Shown here: positions 11,634-22,372 of the stretch, in pieces | Layout: every line of letters begins with the position of its first letter | Numbering within the stretch: position 1 is the stretch's first letter | DNA from: Archivesica marissinica | Lineage: Eukaryota; Mollusca; Bivalvia; Venerida; Vesicomyidae | NCBI GenBank assembly: GCA_014843695.1 | Contig: CM026386.1 | Span: 11,411,814 to 11,475,813 of the forward strand | Reading direction: 5' to 3' | Length of the DNA: 64,000 bases | Notes under the pieces: model-generated | What the model saw: the letters and a program-made list of their open reading frames with translations, nothing else | Databases searched by the model: none | Told to the model about the DNA's origin: nothing | Program-made: the position numbers and the translations under genes

Positions 11634-11815
11634 TTTAACCCGTAACCTGCCAATCACAGACTCTATGCTGTTTGCTATTCGGATTGTGGAGCTAAAACAC
11701 TTGTCTGAATAGCAACCAACATAGATCCTGATCAAACGTGGCGTTGCGCTGTGGCTGATCTGGATCTATATTGTTTGCACATTCCGTCCAATTTGTTTGG
11801 TGGGTTATGGGTTAA
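11634..11815. mobile_element. Double-hairpin MITE, deleted (copy 2 of 2179-2360)
   Basis: Identical in structure to the element at 2179-2360. Confidence 0.7.
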
Positions 11816-11968
11816 CAGTAAATAAGGGAGTGTGGATTTATGGCTATTTCATCACTGCTACTGTCAAATGGTAGTGTATATCAGATATATATCTATCTAT
11901 AGTAACATTGTTCAATCAATATAAACAGGCAAATATAATGATCGTAAGAAGTGACAAGTAGTGTTTAG

Positions 11969-12209
11969 GCTGTCCGATTAGCGCGCTCGCTTCTCACCAA
12001 TGCAACCAGGGTTCGATCCTCGGACCAGGAAGTATGCAAGATGGTACGGTAGTCGTTAGATCGGACAGGTGGGTTTTCACCGGGTACTCCGGTTTCCTCC
12101 CACACGAATGATCACATTTACGCTTTCATCCGCACCAACGAGAGTGATTAATAGAAGTTGTTAGAACTTGCTTCGCAATCGTTGTAAAATAAATAGTTTA
12201 AAAAAAAAA
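11969..12209 (+). mobile_element. SINE B, A-box deletion form (copy 2)
   Basis: Duplicate of 2514-2754, with one G-to-A difference near 12050. Confidence 0.9.
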
Positions 12210-12706
12210 AAGTAGTGTCTAGACATCTCTAGTGTTCCAGTAGGCATGGATAATTTGATTCCATATCTGGTATTGTTATACGCCCGTTTGAAAAATGGGT
12301 CGTATTATGCATTCACCACTTGGGGGGTGGTCGACATCTACAATGATTTATTCAATTCCTATCCAATCTTCACCAAACTTGCATTCAATGCGTGTTGGTA
12401 TAATGTTTCAACCAAGTTTGTTAACCAGCTAGATTGGCCTGGTCACACCAGAGTTATTGCCCTTGAATTGTCCAAATTCGTACTGTATGCTCTCTAACTA
12501 ACAGTTTTTATCCAATCTTTACAAAACTACAACGGGAGTGTATTGTGGCCTTCAGTACTTTTTTATTTCAATATTAAATGAGATACCAAAATGTTCAATG
12601 TTGTTAGGCTTCATTTAATATGAAATATGTTGGCGTGCTGTAAAATCCAACCCCAAGATAAAATCATTATATTCTTTCCCCCATTTACCGCTTCACTGAT
12701 TCTGTG

Positions 12707-14103
12707 TAACAGTTGCTGGGATTCTATGTTACTGGGATTCTGTCACTCTTGCTGGGATCTTATGCTACAGTTGCTAGGTTTCTATGCCACAGTTGCTGGC
12801 ATCCTATGTTACACTTGCTGGCATTCTATATTACAGTTGCTGGCATTCTATATTACAGTTGCTGGCATTCTATATTACAGTTGCTAGGTTTCTATGCCAC
12901 AGTTGCTGGCATCCTATGTTACACTTGCTGGCATTCTATATTACAGTTGCTAGCATTCTATATTACAGTTGCTGGCATTCTATATTACAGTTGCTGGCAT
13001 TCTATATTACAGTTGCTGGCATTCTATATTACAGTTGCTGGCATTCTATATTACAGTTGCTGGCATTCTATATTACAGTTGCTGGCATTCTATATTACAG
13101 TTGCTGGCATTCTAGGTTACTGTTGCTGGCATTCTATGTTACAGTTGCTAGCATTCTATGTTACAGTTGCTGGCATTCTATATTACAGTTGCTAGCATTC
13201 TATATTACAGTTGCTAGGTTTCTATGTTACAGTTGCTGGCATTCTATATTACAGTTGCTGGCATTCTATGTTACAGTTGCTAGCATTCTATATTACAGTT
13301 GCTAGGTTTCTATGCCACAGTTGCTGGCATTCTATGTTACACTTGCTGGCATTCTATATTACAGTTGCTGGCATTCTATATTACAGTTGCTGGCATTCTA
13401 TATTACAGTTGCTGGCATTCTATATTACAGTTGCTGGCATTCTATATTACAGTTGCTAGGTTTCTATGTTACAGTTGCTGGCATTCTATATTACAGTTGC
13501 TGGCATTCTATGTTACAGTTGCTGGCATTCTATATTACAGTTGCTGGCATTCTATATTACAGTTGCTGGCATTCTATATTACAGTTGCTGGCATTCTATG
13601 TTACAGTTGCTGGCATTCTATGTTACAGTTGCTGGCATTCTATATTACAGTTGCTGGCATTCTATGTTACAGTTGCTGGCATTCTATGTTACAGTTGCTA
13701 GCATTCTATGTTACAGTTGCTAGGTTTCTATGCCACAGTTGCTGGCATTCTATGTTACAGTTGCTGGCATTCTATGTTACAGTTGCTAGCATTCTATGTT
13801 ACAGTTGCTAGGTTTCTATGCCACAGTTGCTGGCATTCTATATTACAGTTTCTATGTTACAGTTGCTGGCATTCTATGTTACAGTTGCTGGCATTCTATG
13901 TTACAGTTGCTAGGTTTCTATGCCATAGTTGCTGGCATTCTATATTACAGTTGCTAGGTTTCTATGTTACAGTTGCTGGCATTCTATGCCACAGTTGCTG
14001 GCATTCTATATTACAGTTGCTGGCATTCTATATTACAGTTGCTGGCATTCTATGCCACAGTTGCTGGCATCCTATATTACACTTGCTGGCATTCTATGTT
14101 ACA
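12707..14103. repeat. 22-bp minisatellite, copy 2 (about 63 units)
   Basis: Same unit as 3252-4690 but a different unit order and number. The array is net 42 bp shorter. Confidence 0.95.
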
Positions 14104-14442
14104 TATGCGGAGGTTTATAATACTTGCTGTTTATACAATACGCATACATGTATAGAATGTTATGTCATACACAAGTTGATTTTTGTTGTGATTAGGGAAT
14201 ATTTAAAGGCGTTTAATTATTACTTGATGTATACAATCTTTTTATTAAACATTTACATTACTGTATATGATGTATATTTTCTGGTAACTCGCATATTTAA
14301 GAGAAAAGAATCAGGGTTGTTAGACTTATTGTTAACTGTAAATAAAATATTACTTTGAATAGAGATGTTTTCAACACGTGACAACTGTTTTATGATTGGC
14401 CTTACGTTATATACATGTAGTGCACACTAAATAACTATAGAT

Positions 14443-14706
14443 AGAGGGAGAAATAGGTCTCCTACTCTAGGGAGAAATAGGTCTCCTACGCTAGGGAGAA
14501 ATAGGTCTCCTACGCTAGGGAGAAATAGGTCTTGTATGCTAGGGAGAAATAGGTCTCCTATGCTAGCGAGAAATAGGTCTCCTATGCTAGGGAGAAATAG
14601 GTCTCCTATGCTAGGGAGAAATAGGTCTCCTATGCTAGGGAGAAATAGGTCTCCTATGCTAGCGAGAAATAGGTCTCCTACGCTAGGGAGAAATAGGTCT
14701 CCTACG
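14443..14706. repeat. 24-bp minisatellite, copy 2 (about 11 units)
   Basis: Same unit as 5030-5341 with two units fewer. Confidence 0.95.
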
Positions 14707-14898
14707 CACGCTCGCTTCTCATCAATGCAACCCGGGTTCGATCCTCGGACCGGGAAGTATGTGAGATGGTACGGTGATCGCAAGATTGGTTTTCTCCGGG
14801 TACTCCGGTTTCCTCCCATACGAATGACCACATTTACACTTTCATCCGCAACAATGAGAGTGATTAATATAAGTTGTTAAAACTTGCTTCGCAATCTA
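14707..14898 (+). mobile_element. SINE B, 5'-truncated (copy 2)
   Basis: Duplicate of 5342-5533 with the same array junction. Confidence 0.85.
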
Positions 14899-15235
14899 CC
14901 TAAGCTATAAGTTACCCCAATTCTCAGTTAAGGGAGAAATTCTCAGTTAAGGGAGAATTATATCCTTTGGAATAGTTATTTGAAACTTACGTCATATCTT
15001 CTAGCTACTCCCTAATTAATAACTACTATCTATTGAAGTTCTGGTGTAAACTTAAAATCAATCATCTGTATTAAGTTTCATTTCCTTTCCTTTTAACAGA
15101 TCAAAAAATTCATTCAGGTTGGATAATGTAAAACACTATCATTTCGTAAACACTTGATTTCATGATTTTCACTATTTTGAACACTTTCATATAAGCATTC
15201 TTTAAACGTATATAGGGACCTTTGTGCCAGCCCGT

Positions 15236-15435
15236 GTTTGCAATACGTCACTGAGGAGCACCCTGGATATATACCGCCTACGGAGCGGAGGTCAAATGTT
15301 CGAACCTCATCAGGGGGTTCGTTCTGATATGGCCGGTTGGTGAGCCGCCATCTAGTTAAATAATGGTTACCGATTGCCTACCAGCCTGGCACCTGGCATA
15401 CAAGCATAGGATTCGGGAAGTACTGATGTTCATAA
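15236..15435 (+). mobile_element. Possible SINE F (copy 2)
   Basis: Duplicate of 5871-6070. Confidence 0.45.
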
Positions 15436-16089
15436 AAAAAAGGTGTCTCAGAAGTCAGAAATGGCTGGCCCTTTAAATAGGGGTGACACTATAATAAACA
15501 AACACTACTTTATTTTACAACCTTGATATAAAAATATGTTTCAACCACCGGAACACATCCTTTTTCTGTTGCTATTATGCATGTTTCATTTATAAACAGC
15601 AGACAAGGTAAATATTTTTGTATTGACTCAAACTTTTGATACAATGTCAATATTTTCGGATATAACTCTCGGATACTATTATTCACGAGAATCTTGAATT
15701 CACGATCATCTTAAGAGCACAGATATTAGCGAAATATAAATGCTCGCGAATTAATAGTGTTCTACAGTAAATCAATCCAATCTGGTTTCTTGTCGGATTT
15801 TATCCAATCCGGTTGTACTGAAATCTGTGCATACATTTTCGAGGTTATCTGTACCATGAAATGCATTTATCATTAAGTATGCCATATTGTATGTTAATCC
15901 CACATGTGTGTATAAAGTGTATATTTAAACTGTAGTCTTTCAGATCTGTGTTAATATATATATATCACAAACTGAAAGTGTTAGACCTTTATAAAAATTA
16001 TATTTTAAGATTTGTCTCGCCTGAAATAAACATGGGGGAAGATGTATTGCCTTTACTGCAAGTCCCGTTTATGCAGCACATTCCCAAAT

Positions 16090-16597
16090 ATGCACTCGAC
16101 AAAATTGCCAATCGGTCAACATGGCCCGGAGGTTATAAAACTTTTCTCAGAACTCTAACCCACGTGATTTGATTGGTCGATTCTGATGTTTACACTCATC
16201 TGAACCAATCAGCAGCTTGAGAAATATTTTATAATCTCGGAACTCTACATTATTTGGAGCAAATTAATAACCATATACCGGTACATAATTATGTAATATC
16301 AATATTCATATCTTATTTGATTTCAGATTTGTTTGCAAAGAATTGCTGTATTTAGATATCTGGAATCAAAATGTATTGAATGACAATACGGAAATATTTA
16401 TATTGTATTATTATTAGTCTAACTCCAAATATTATAAAACACCAGGCACTGAGGATATAAAACTTTTCTCAAACTCAAGTGATCCGATTGGTTGATTCTG
16501 AGTGTTACTGTCAGCTGCACCAATCGGAAGCTCGAGATAGGAGAAAAGTGTTATAACCTCGAGCCTGGTGACCGATTAGGAATTTTGTCGAGTGTAT
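16090..16597. mobile_element. Foldback element (copy 2)
   Basis: Duplicate of 6725-7232. Confidence 0.65.
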
Positions 16598-17770
16598 AGT
16601 ACCGGTATACAATGAACTTGTAATGTATAATTGCGCAAGGCAAAATTTTTAATTATTTGTATTATAATTGCAGTTATTTTCCAGAAATTGTGTAACTTTC
16701 CTCAATTATCTTCGAACATCTGTCATAGCTTTGGATAATCACACAATGCCAGTGTTATGGTCTGAACACTTACGCCTGCATCTTTTACAGTTTTCCGTTG
16801 TAATTCGCCAAGTTCGTTTTTGGCGGAAAAAATCCTCGCATATTACAATTTTTACAGTTTTCAGGCAGGGTTTCCGTTGTAATTCGCCAAGTTCGTTTTT
16901 GGCGAATTTTTTTTAAAAAGTGGCGGGGGGGGGGGGAATCCTCTCGTATTACAATTTTTATATTTCTCTAAAATCCCATAAACTTACAATTTTTATATTT
17001 CTCTAAAATCCCATAAACACATTCTATGCAAATCTCTGAGGTGTGGAATACACACGCCAAGTGTCATAAACCGCGCATGTAAACACCTGGGCTGCACAGG
17101 GATCAATTAGCGGTTTAACCAGTAATGTCGAGTGTTTATTGGAGTCTGTTTAATGTAACCCCCCCCCCCGGTCTTATCACTTTGTCCCGGTACAAATTTG
17201 ACTTTCCTGAATCAGCATGTGTGAATGTCAATTGTGAATGAAAACCTGTATTTTTATATCGATGTGAAACAAGAATGTTCGGTCCACTGGTACCATATAA
17301 TCCAAATTGGGTTAATGTAATTAAAATGCAATAACTGCCTTCAAATTTGGTTAATATGGTCAGCTTGTTAAAATTCTATTTCCTGTTTGCGCATTTATAC
17401 AAACATCGCTGCCATGAAAAGGGGAGACAATTCTGCGCAAATTCCTTGTATTACGATTATTCTAAATTTGTAGCTTTCTTCTACAATTTGTAATCTTTTC
17501 TTTTTAAAATAAAACACTATCTTATAAATAGTCCGACTTCGGTGTCGTTGTGTTCACCCAGGCAGAGCTCACAAGTTTAAGTATCGGAACTCGACACCAA
17601 GGTGGTGCTGTGGTCGACTGAACTAACAGTACCAATTGCAACACAGGATGTCAACCCCGGACGGAGATTTTCGAAATAATATCCCCCAAGGTGGCTTGTA
17701 CCGTGCATGCAACAGATCCAGAGGACCTAATTAATGAGAGTGAAAACGTACAGAAATTAGATTGCACAGA

Positions 17771-18457
17771 CATTGAAGTTTGTTTGCAGGAAGGCAGCTC
17801 CCTTGAAACGTGTTTGCAGGAAGGCAGCTCCCTTGAAGCTTGTTTACAGGAAGGCAGCTCCCTTGAAGCTTGTTTACAGGAAGGCAGCTCCCTTGAAACG
17901 TGTTTGCAGGAAGGCAGCTCCCTTGAAGTTTGTTTACAGGAAGGCAGCTCCCTTGAAGTTTGTTTACAGGAAGACAGCTCCCTTGAAGTTTGTTTGCAGG
18001 AAGGCAGCTCCCTTGAAGTTTGTTTACAGGAAGGCAGCTCCCTTGAAGCTTGTTTGCAGGAAGGCAGCTCCCTTGAAGTTTGTTTGCAGGAAGGCAGCTC
18101 CCTTGAAGCTTGTTTACAGGAAGGCAGCTCCCTTGAAGTTTGTTTGCAGGAAGGCAGCTCCCTTGAAGCTTGTTTGCAGGAAGGCAGCTCCCTTGAAGTT
18201 TGTTTGCAGGAAGGCAGCTCCCTTGAAGTTTTTTTGCAGGAAGGCAGCTCCCTTGAAGTTTTTTTGCAGGAAGGCAGCTCCCTTGAAAGTTTGTTTGCAG
18301 GAAGGCAGCTCCCTTGAAGTTTGTTTGCAGGAAGGCAGCTCCCTTGAAGTTTGTTTGCAGGAAGGCAGCTTCCTTGGAAGTTTGTTTGCAGGAAGGCAGC
18401 TCCCTTGAAGTTTGTTTGCAGGAACGCCACACCCTTGGAAGTTTGTTTGCAGGAAGT
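17771..18457. repeat. 30-bp minisatellite, copy 2
   Basis: Same as 8406-9092 with no length change. Confidence 0.9.
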
Positions 18458-18735
18458 CGGACATAATTCAACAAGATTGCATTGTGACATAAGCTCACAC
18501 ATAATGTCATGTGGAGCAGTATTTACAGAGTATTATGTGGAGTTACGCCCAATTGCTATTTACAAGCTCTGATCTTAAAACAGGCAGTGTCCATGTCAAT
18601 GTGGAGTGCTAGTAACAGTATTGTACTCGAACATTGGCTCGTCTGTCGTACAGATGAAGTCAACATTTATAAAAGATCCAGTCAAATCTGTTTGAGATGT
18701 TGGAAGATATTTCTACAGAAGAAGAGACGAGTTTC

Positions 18736-19411
18736 ATTTTGGTGAATAGAGGTATGGTTGGTCGTTATTTTTCCCTGGGAAAGACTGATGTTTTTATGTC
18801 ATTAGTACCGATATCATGAAAATATACCACATTTAACAAAAGTCCCATGGTTCAAATATTTGGCTTTCAGTAGACCCCAAAGTATACATGCACGCAGCTT
18901 AAAGTTGTGTTTTATTTGAAGAACAATATAAAGACTCGGGATAGGCGTTATATTTGGACAGATTTGTACAACATTGTTTCATATAGGGCCATTTTACTGA
19001 TCGATGCAAAATCTGACATCCCACAGAGTAGAATCCCTGTATTTAAATATATATACTAGTACCCCCAAACGTGCCGAATCCCTGTGTTTCAGTAGACCCC
19101 AATTTTATTCCTTCTTCAAGTGAAGAAGTTACATCCTTGCATAGCATAATGTCTTGGGACATAGGGCATTATATTAAAACACAGTCCAGCTGAATATATA
19201 TTTATTTGCATTTGGCAAATTTTATACAATTTAAACAAATTACAATTATTTATATTTACACTAAACTGTTATTGTCCCATCATCCAGAAGTCATACAACA
19301 TAATTGACAGAATAATTAAATCGTTCGACATCATAACAAGAGACGTTGGTCAGTTACTGCCTCTGAATACTCACTAGAAATGTATATAGGTATATGTATG
19401 TATGTTCCATT
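18736..19411. other. Non-coding unique sequence
   Basis: The fragment GTAGACCCCAA occurs twice (near 18872 and 19092). No gene is seen. Confidence 0.4.
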
Positions 19412-19578
19412 AATGTCAAACCCTTTGCGGGGACCTAGAATGTTTTCCTGGGCAGGCTTAGCCGACATAAGTGGTTAACCAGTACTATGCAATGTACATA
19501 CGTGGCCTGACCGAGTATCGAACCCAGGACCGTTCGATTCCAAATCCGACGCTCTACCTCTGGACCACGGACGCCAGA
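19412..19578 (-). mobile_element. tRNA-derived SINE, family E
   Basis: Read on the minus strand, the head has an A box TGGTCCAGAGGTAGAGCG and a B box GGTTCGATACTC. The body holds AGTACTGGTTAACCACTT and AGCCTGCCCAGGAAA. The body matches SINE family D, but the tRNA-like head is different. Confidence 0.75.
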
Positions 19579-19689
19579 AACAAAAGCATAATAGTATAAC
19601 ACAAGATCTAAATAAATGCATACAAAAACAGAACTAGTTCTAAATTTATTGGAAGTTTTTTCCATCACAATAATTTCGACTATTTCAAC

Positions 19690-20505
19690 AGGAAAGTGTG
19701 TTCTAGAGAGAACAGTTTTACCGGATGGTAAACTTGGAACAGGAAAGTGTGTTCTAGAGAGAACAGTTTTACCGGATGGTAAACTTGGAACAGGAAAGTG
19801 TGTTCTAGAGAGAACAGTTTTACCGGATGGTAAACTTGGAACAGGAAAGTGTGTTCTAGAGAGAACAGTTTTACCGGATGTTAAACTTGGAACAGGAAAG
19901 TTTGTTCTAGAGAGAACAGTTTTACCGGATGGTAAACTTGGAACAGGAAAGTGTGTTCTAGAGAGAACAGTTTTACCGGATGGTAAACTTGGAACAGGAA
20001 AGTGTGTTCTAGAGAGAACAGTTTTACCGGATGGTAAACTTGGAACAGGAAAGTGTGTTCTAGAGAGAACAGTTTTACCGGATGGTAAACTTGGAACAGG
20101 AAAGTGTGTTCTAGAGAACAGTTTTACCGGATGGTAAACTTGGAACAGGACAGTTTGTTCTAGAGAGAACAGTTTTACCGGATGGTAAACTTGGAACAGG
20201 AAAGTGTGTTCTAGAGAGAACAGTTTTACCGGATGGTAAACTTGGAACAGGAAAGTGTGTTCTAGAGAACAGTTTTACCGGATGTTAAACTTGGAACAGG
20301 ACATTTTGTTCTAGAGAGAACAGTTTTACCGGATGGTAAGCTTGGAACAGGAAAGTGTGTTCTAGAGAGAACAGTTTTACCGGATGGTAAACTTGGAACA
20401 GGAAAGTGTGTTCTAGAGAGAGAACGGTTTTACCGAATGGTAAACTTGGAACAGGAAAGTGTGTTCTAGAGAGAACAGTTTTACCGGATGGTAAACTTGG
20501 AACAG
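19690..20505. repeat. 51-bp minisatellite, 16 units
   Basis: The unit contains GTGTTCTAGAGAGAACAGTT, ACCGGATGGTAAACTTGG and AACAGGAAA, and it carries the palindrome GTTCTAGAGAGAAC-like core. Because 51 is divisible by three, a 17-residue repeat stays open until 2-nt indels break it (near 20112, 20265 and 20422). Indels of that kind argue against coding. Confidence 0.95.
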
Positions 20506-20970
20506 ATGTTGGTAATGCAATATTGACATAATTAAAGAACATTCGTTCACAGTTGAAGAACTGATGTTGCTACCCGTATGCAGCGCAAATTATGTTATAA
20601 AACAATTTCTGCACCATTTTGCAACTCAGCAACACTTACATGTAATACCATGATTAAACCGATATCAGTTACATTGTATCCCCAGTCTACACTGTGCATA
20701 TCGTTAATAAGAGAGTTGAAATATGGAAATATGTATACTTGTACAAATCCTTTGTCATACATGTAATGATGTATGCATGGTAAAAACTAATAGTGAAAAA
20801 CAACAGCAGACATTGCCACACTGATCAGGCATAACACTTCCATGTTTACTTAATAGATTTTTACATCAAATCACTCGCCAAACAGGTATCTTCAAAGTCC
20901 ATGTCACGGTTTGCTATTGATGGTGAGTGCATTGGTTACTGTAGCAATGTAGTTGATTGTTGTTTTTAAA
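20506..20970. other. Non-coding spacer
   Basis: No gene or repeat end is recognised. Confidence 0.4.
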
Positions 20971-21131
20971 GTCGTGATAGCGCAGTGGTAGTGCATTTGT
21001 TTCGGGTGCAAAAGGCCCCGGAGTTTGAGCCACTGTAGCCATTACAATTCTGCCCATATAGGCAAGGCATTTAAATTTCACATTGCCTCTTCTCTCACTC
21101 ATGGTGATGGATTCCATCATGAATGAGGTCT
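20971..21131 (+). mobile_element. SINE A, 3'-truncated
   Basis: The head is GTCGTGATAGCGCAGTGGTA, with a weak B box (GAGTTTGAGCC). The body has GGCATTTAAATTTCACATTG and GATGGATTCCATCATGAATG. It stops at GAGGTCT, before the usual tail, at the edge of the inverted duplication. Confidence 0.85.
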
Positions 21132-21139
21132 AGAAATCT

Positions 21140-22015
21140 AGACCAAATCAACATACGTGTGTTGCAGTACATGTGCTGAATACTGTTACAAATCCAGACC
21201 AAATCAAAATAGGGAGAAGATTATGGTGTACATTGTACAGGTATTTTTCTAGATCGGAAGGGCAGGGCGCCACCCTTTTTAGCCCCACCCATTTGCTTTT
21301 TTATATATAAGCCTCATTACGTGAGAGCCTTCCGTGGGGGGGGGGCAGAACACTTCCGCCTTAATGGAGGTGACCACTAGCACAGGTTTGACTGTATATG
21401 AAAAACCCTATGCTCTAGCTCAAATAAGGGATGTCAAACTCTAGAGTTGCGGCCCCGTGATATGTAATATCTGGAATATTTTGTCCATAGATTGCTAGGT
21501 CATAATTTCCGTTTTCCTTTCACAGATTATGTAGGTTTTATCCGCAAGTGTATGAAGCAGATGCAGAAGCCTGAGTACAGTATGGCTCGCAAAATCAACC
21601 TGGAGATAGAGCAGATGGATGACGAAGCCACCCCTCCCTCACAGTCCAGGTATATACCATCTCTTACATAGATCTGTTGCTAAGAAATACAGTCAACCCT
21701 GTTGGAAAAGACCACCCCTGCGAAGTTAGAACACGTTGTTTTATATGTTTTATAAATGGTACTGAAAATAGAGAGACGTTTGTGGTATGCATTGAATAAG
21801 TTTGTTGACTCGCCCGTGTCTTCTCTATGTGGAAGGTGAGGTGTGAACGACCCATAGTTTGCGCCCCGCTTGAGCCATTACCATTATGCTCTTAGGCAAC
21901 GTATTTAAATTCCACGTTGCCTCTTCTCTCTCCCTCGTGGCGATGTATTCCATCAGGAATGAGAGTGTCTCGAGAGTGATTAATATAAGTTGTAAGAACT
22001 TGTTTCGCAAGCAAG
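21140..22015. repeat. Inverted duplication, left arm (~0.87 kb)
   Basis: This matches the reverse complement of about 42290-43160. I found no clear differences except a G-run length near 21340 and the number of 56-bp units at the outer edge: one unit here, about 11.5 in the other arm. The arm contains a complete 124-bp exon with both splice sites and a SINE A. Confidence 0.9.
21526..21649 (+). pseudogene. Duplicated 124-bp exon (plus-strand copy)
   Basis: It has acceptor TTTCCTTTCACAG and donor GTATAT, with an open frame reading DYVGFIRKCMKQMQKPEY and on to a Ser-Gln-Ser-Arg end. The identical exon lies inverted at 42654-42777, where a matching start exon lies upstream. No partner exon in the plus orientation was found nearby, so this copy is probably an orphan. 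I do not recognise the protein. Confidence 0.5.
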
Positions 22016-22037
22016 CTAAAATTAATTTGTATAGACT
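21835..22037 (+). mobile_element. SINE A, inside the inverted-duplication arm
   Basis: It lacks a clear A box but retains CCGCTTGAGCC, the GGCAACGTATTTAAATTCCA body and the tail GAGAGTGATTAATATAAG. Its mirror copy is at 42264-42475. Confidence 0.85.
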
Positions 22038-22227
22038 ATTGTTAGTCTATGGTTTATTGGGTTGTCTTCAACAGATGATCATCACGTTCATGTGTAAATG
22101 ATGTTCACCAGTATATAGATGCATACATGTACAGTCTCCGCTGTCAGTGGCACTCAGTGCAGGTATATTAGTGCAGGTATATTTCCATCATTCATATCAC
22201 TAAGTCTTATCAACACCACTCTGCCAT

Positions 22228-22372
22228 AGAACTGAACCATCAACCACCTAGACCACCTGTTTTCAAAATTAGTTTCAGTGTAGAAATGCTCTCTGATATT
22301 AACATAACGAACTGTCTTAACGCCTAGACCGCCTGTTTTTAACGTTGGTATCAGTGTATAAATGTTCTCCAA
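22228..22372. repeat. Two-copy ~80-bp duplication at the 3' end of the GTPase copy
   Basis: The segments 22228-22295 and 22309-22372 align as degenerate repeats (CACCTAGACCACCTGTTTT against CGCCTAGACCGCCTGTTTT). The lower one reads TNFENRWSRW on minus, echoing the C-terminal [10 protein letters not shown] of the GTPase frame. Confidence 0.6.

Larger units (their letters stand above)
10371..18735. repeat. Copy 2 of the 8.4 kb duplicated segment
   Basis: This repeats 916-9370 in the same order and orientation. It continues into unique DNA after 18735, whereas copy 1 is the one with unique DNA on its left. That arrangement fits two overlapping contigs. Small differences include one base each near 10882, 12050 and 15672. 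Confidence 0.9.

Noticed and set aside
19616..20137. 173-codon frame with GKCVLERTVLPDGKLGT repeats
   Set aside because: The 51-bp array is a multiple of three and lacks stops. Two-base indels in the same array break the frame.
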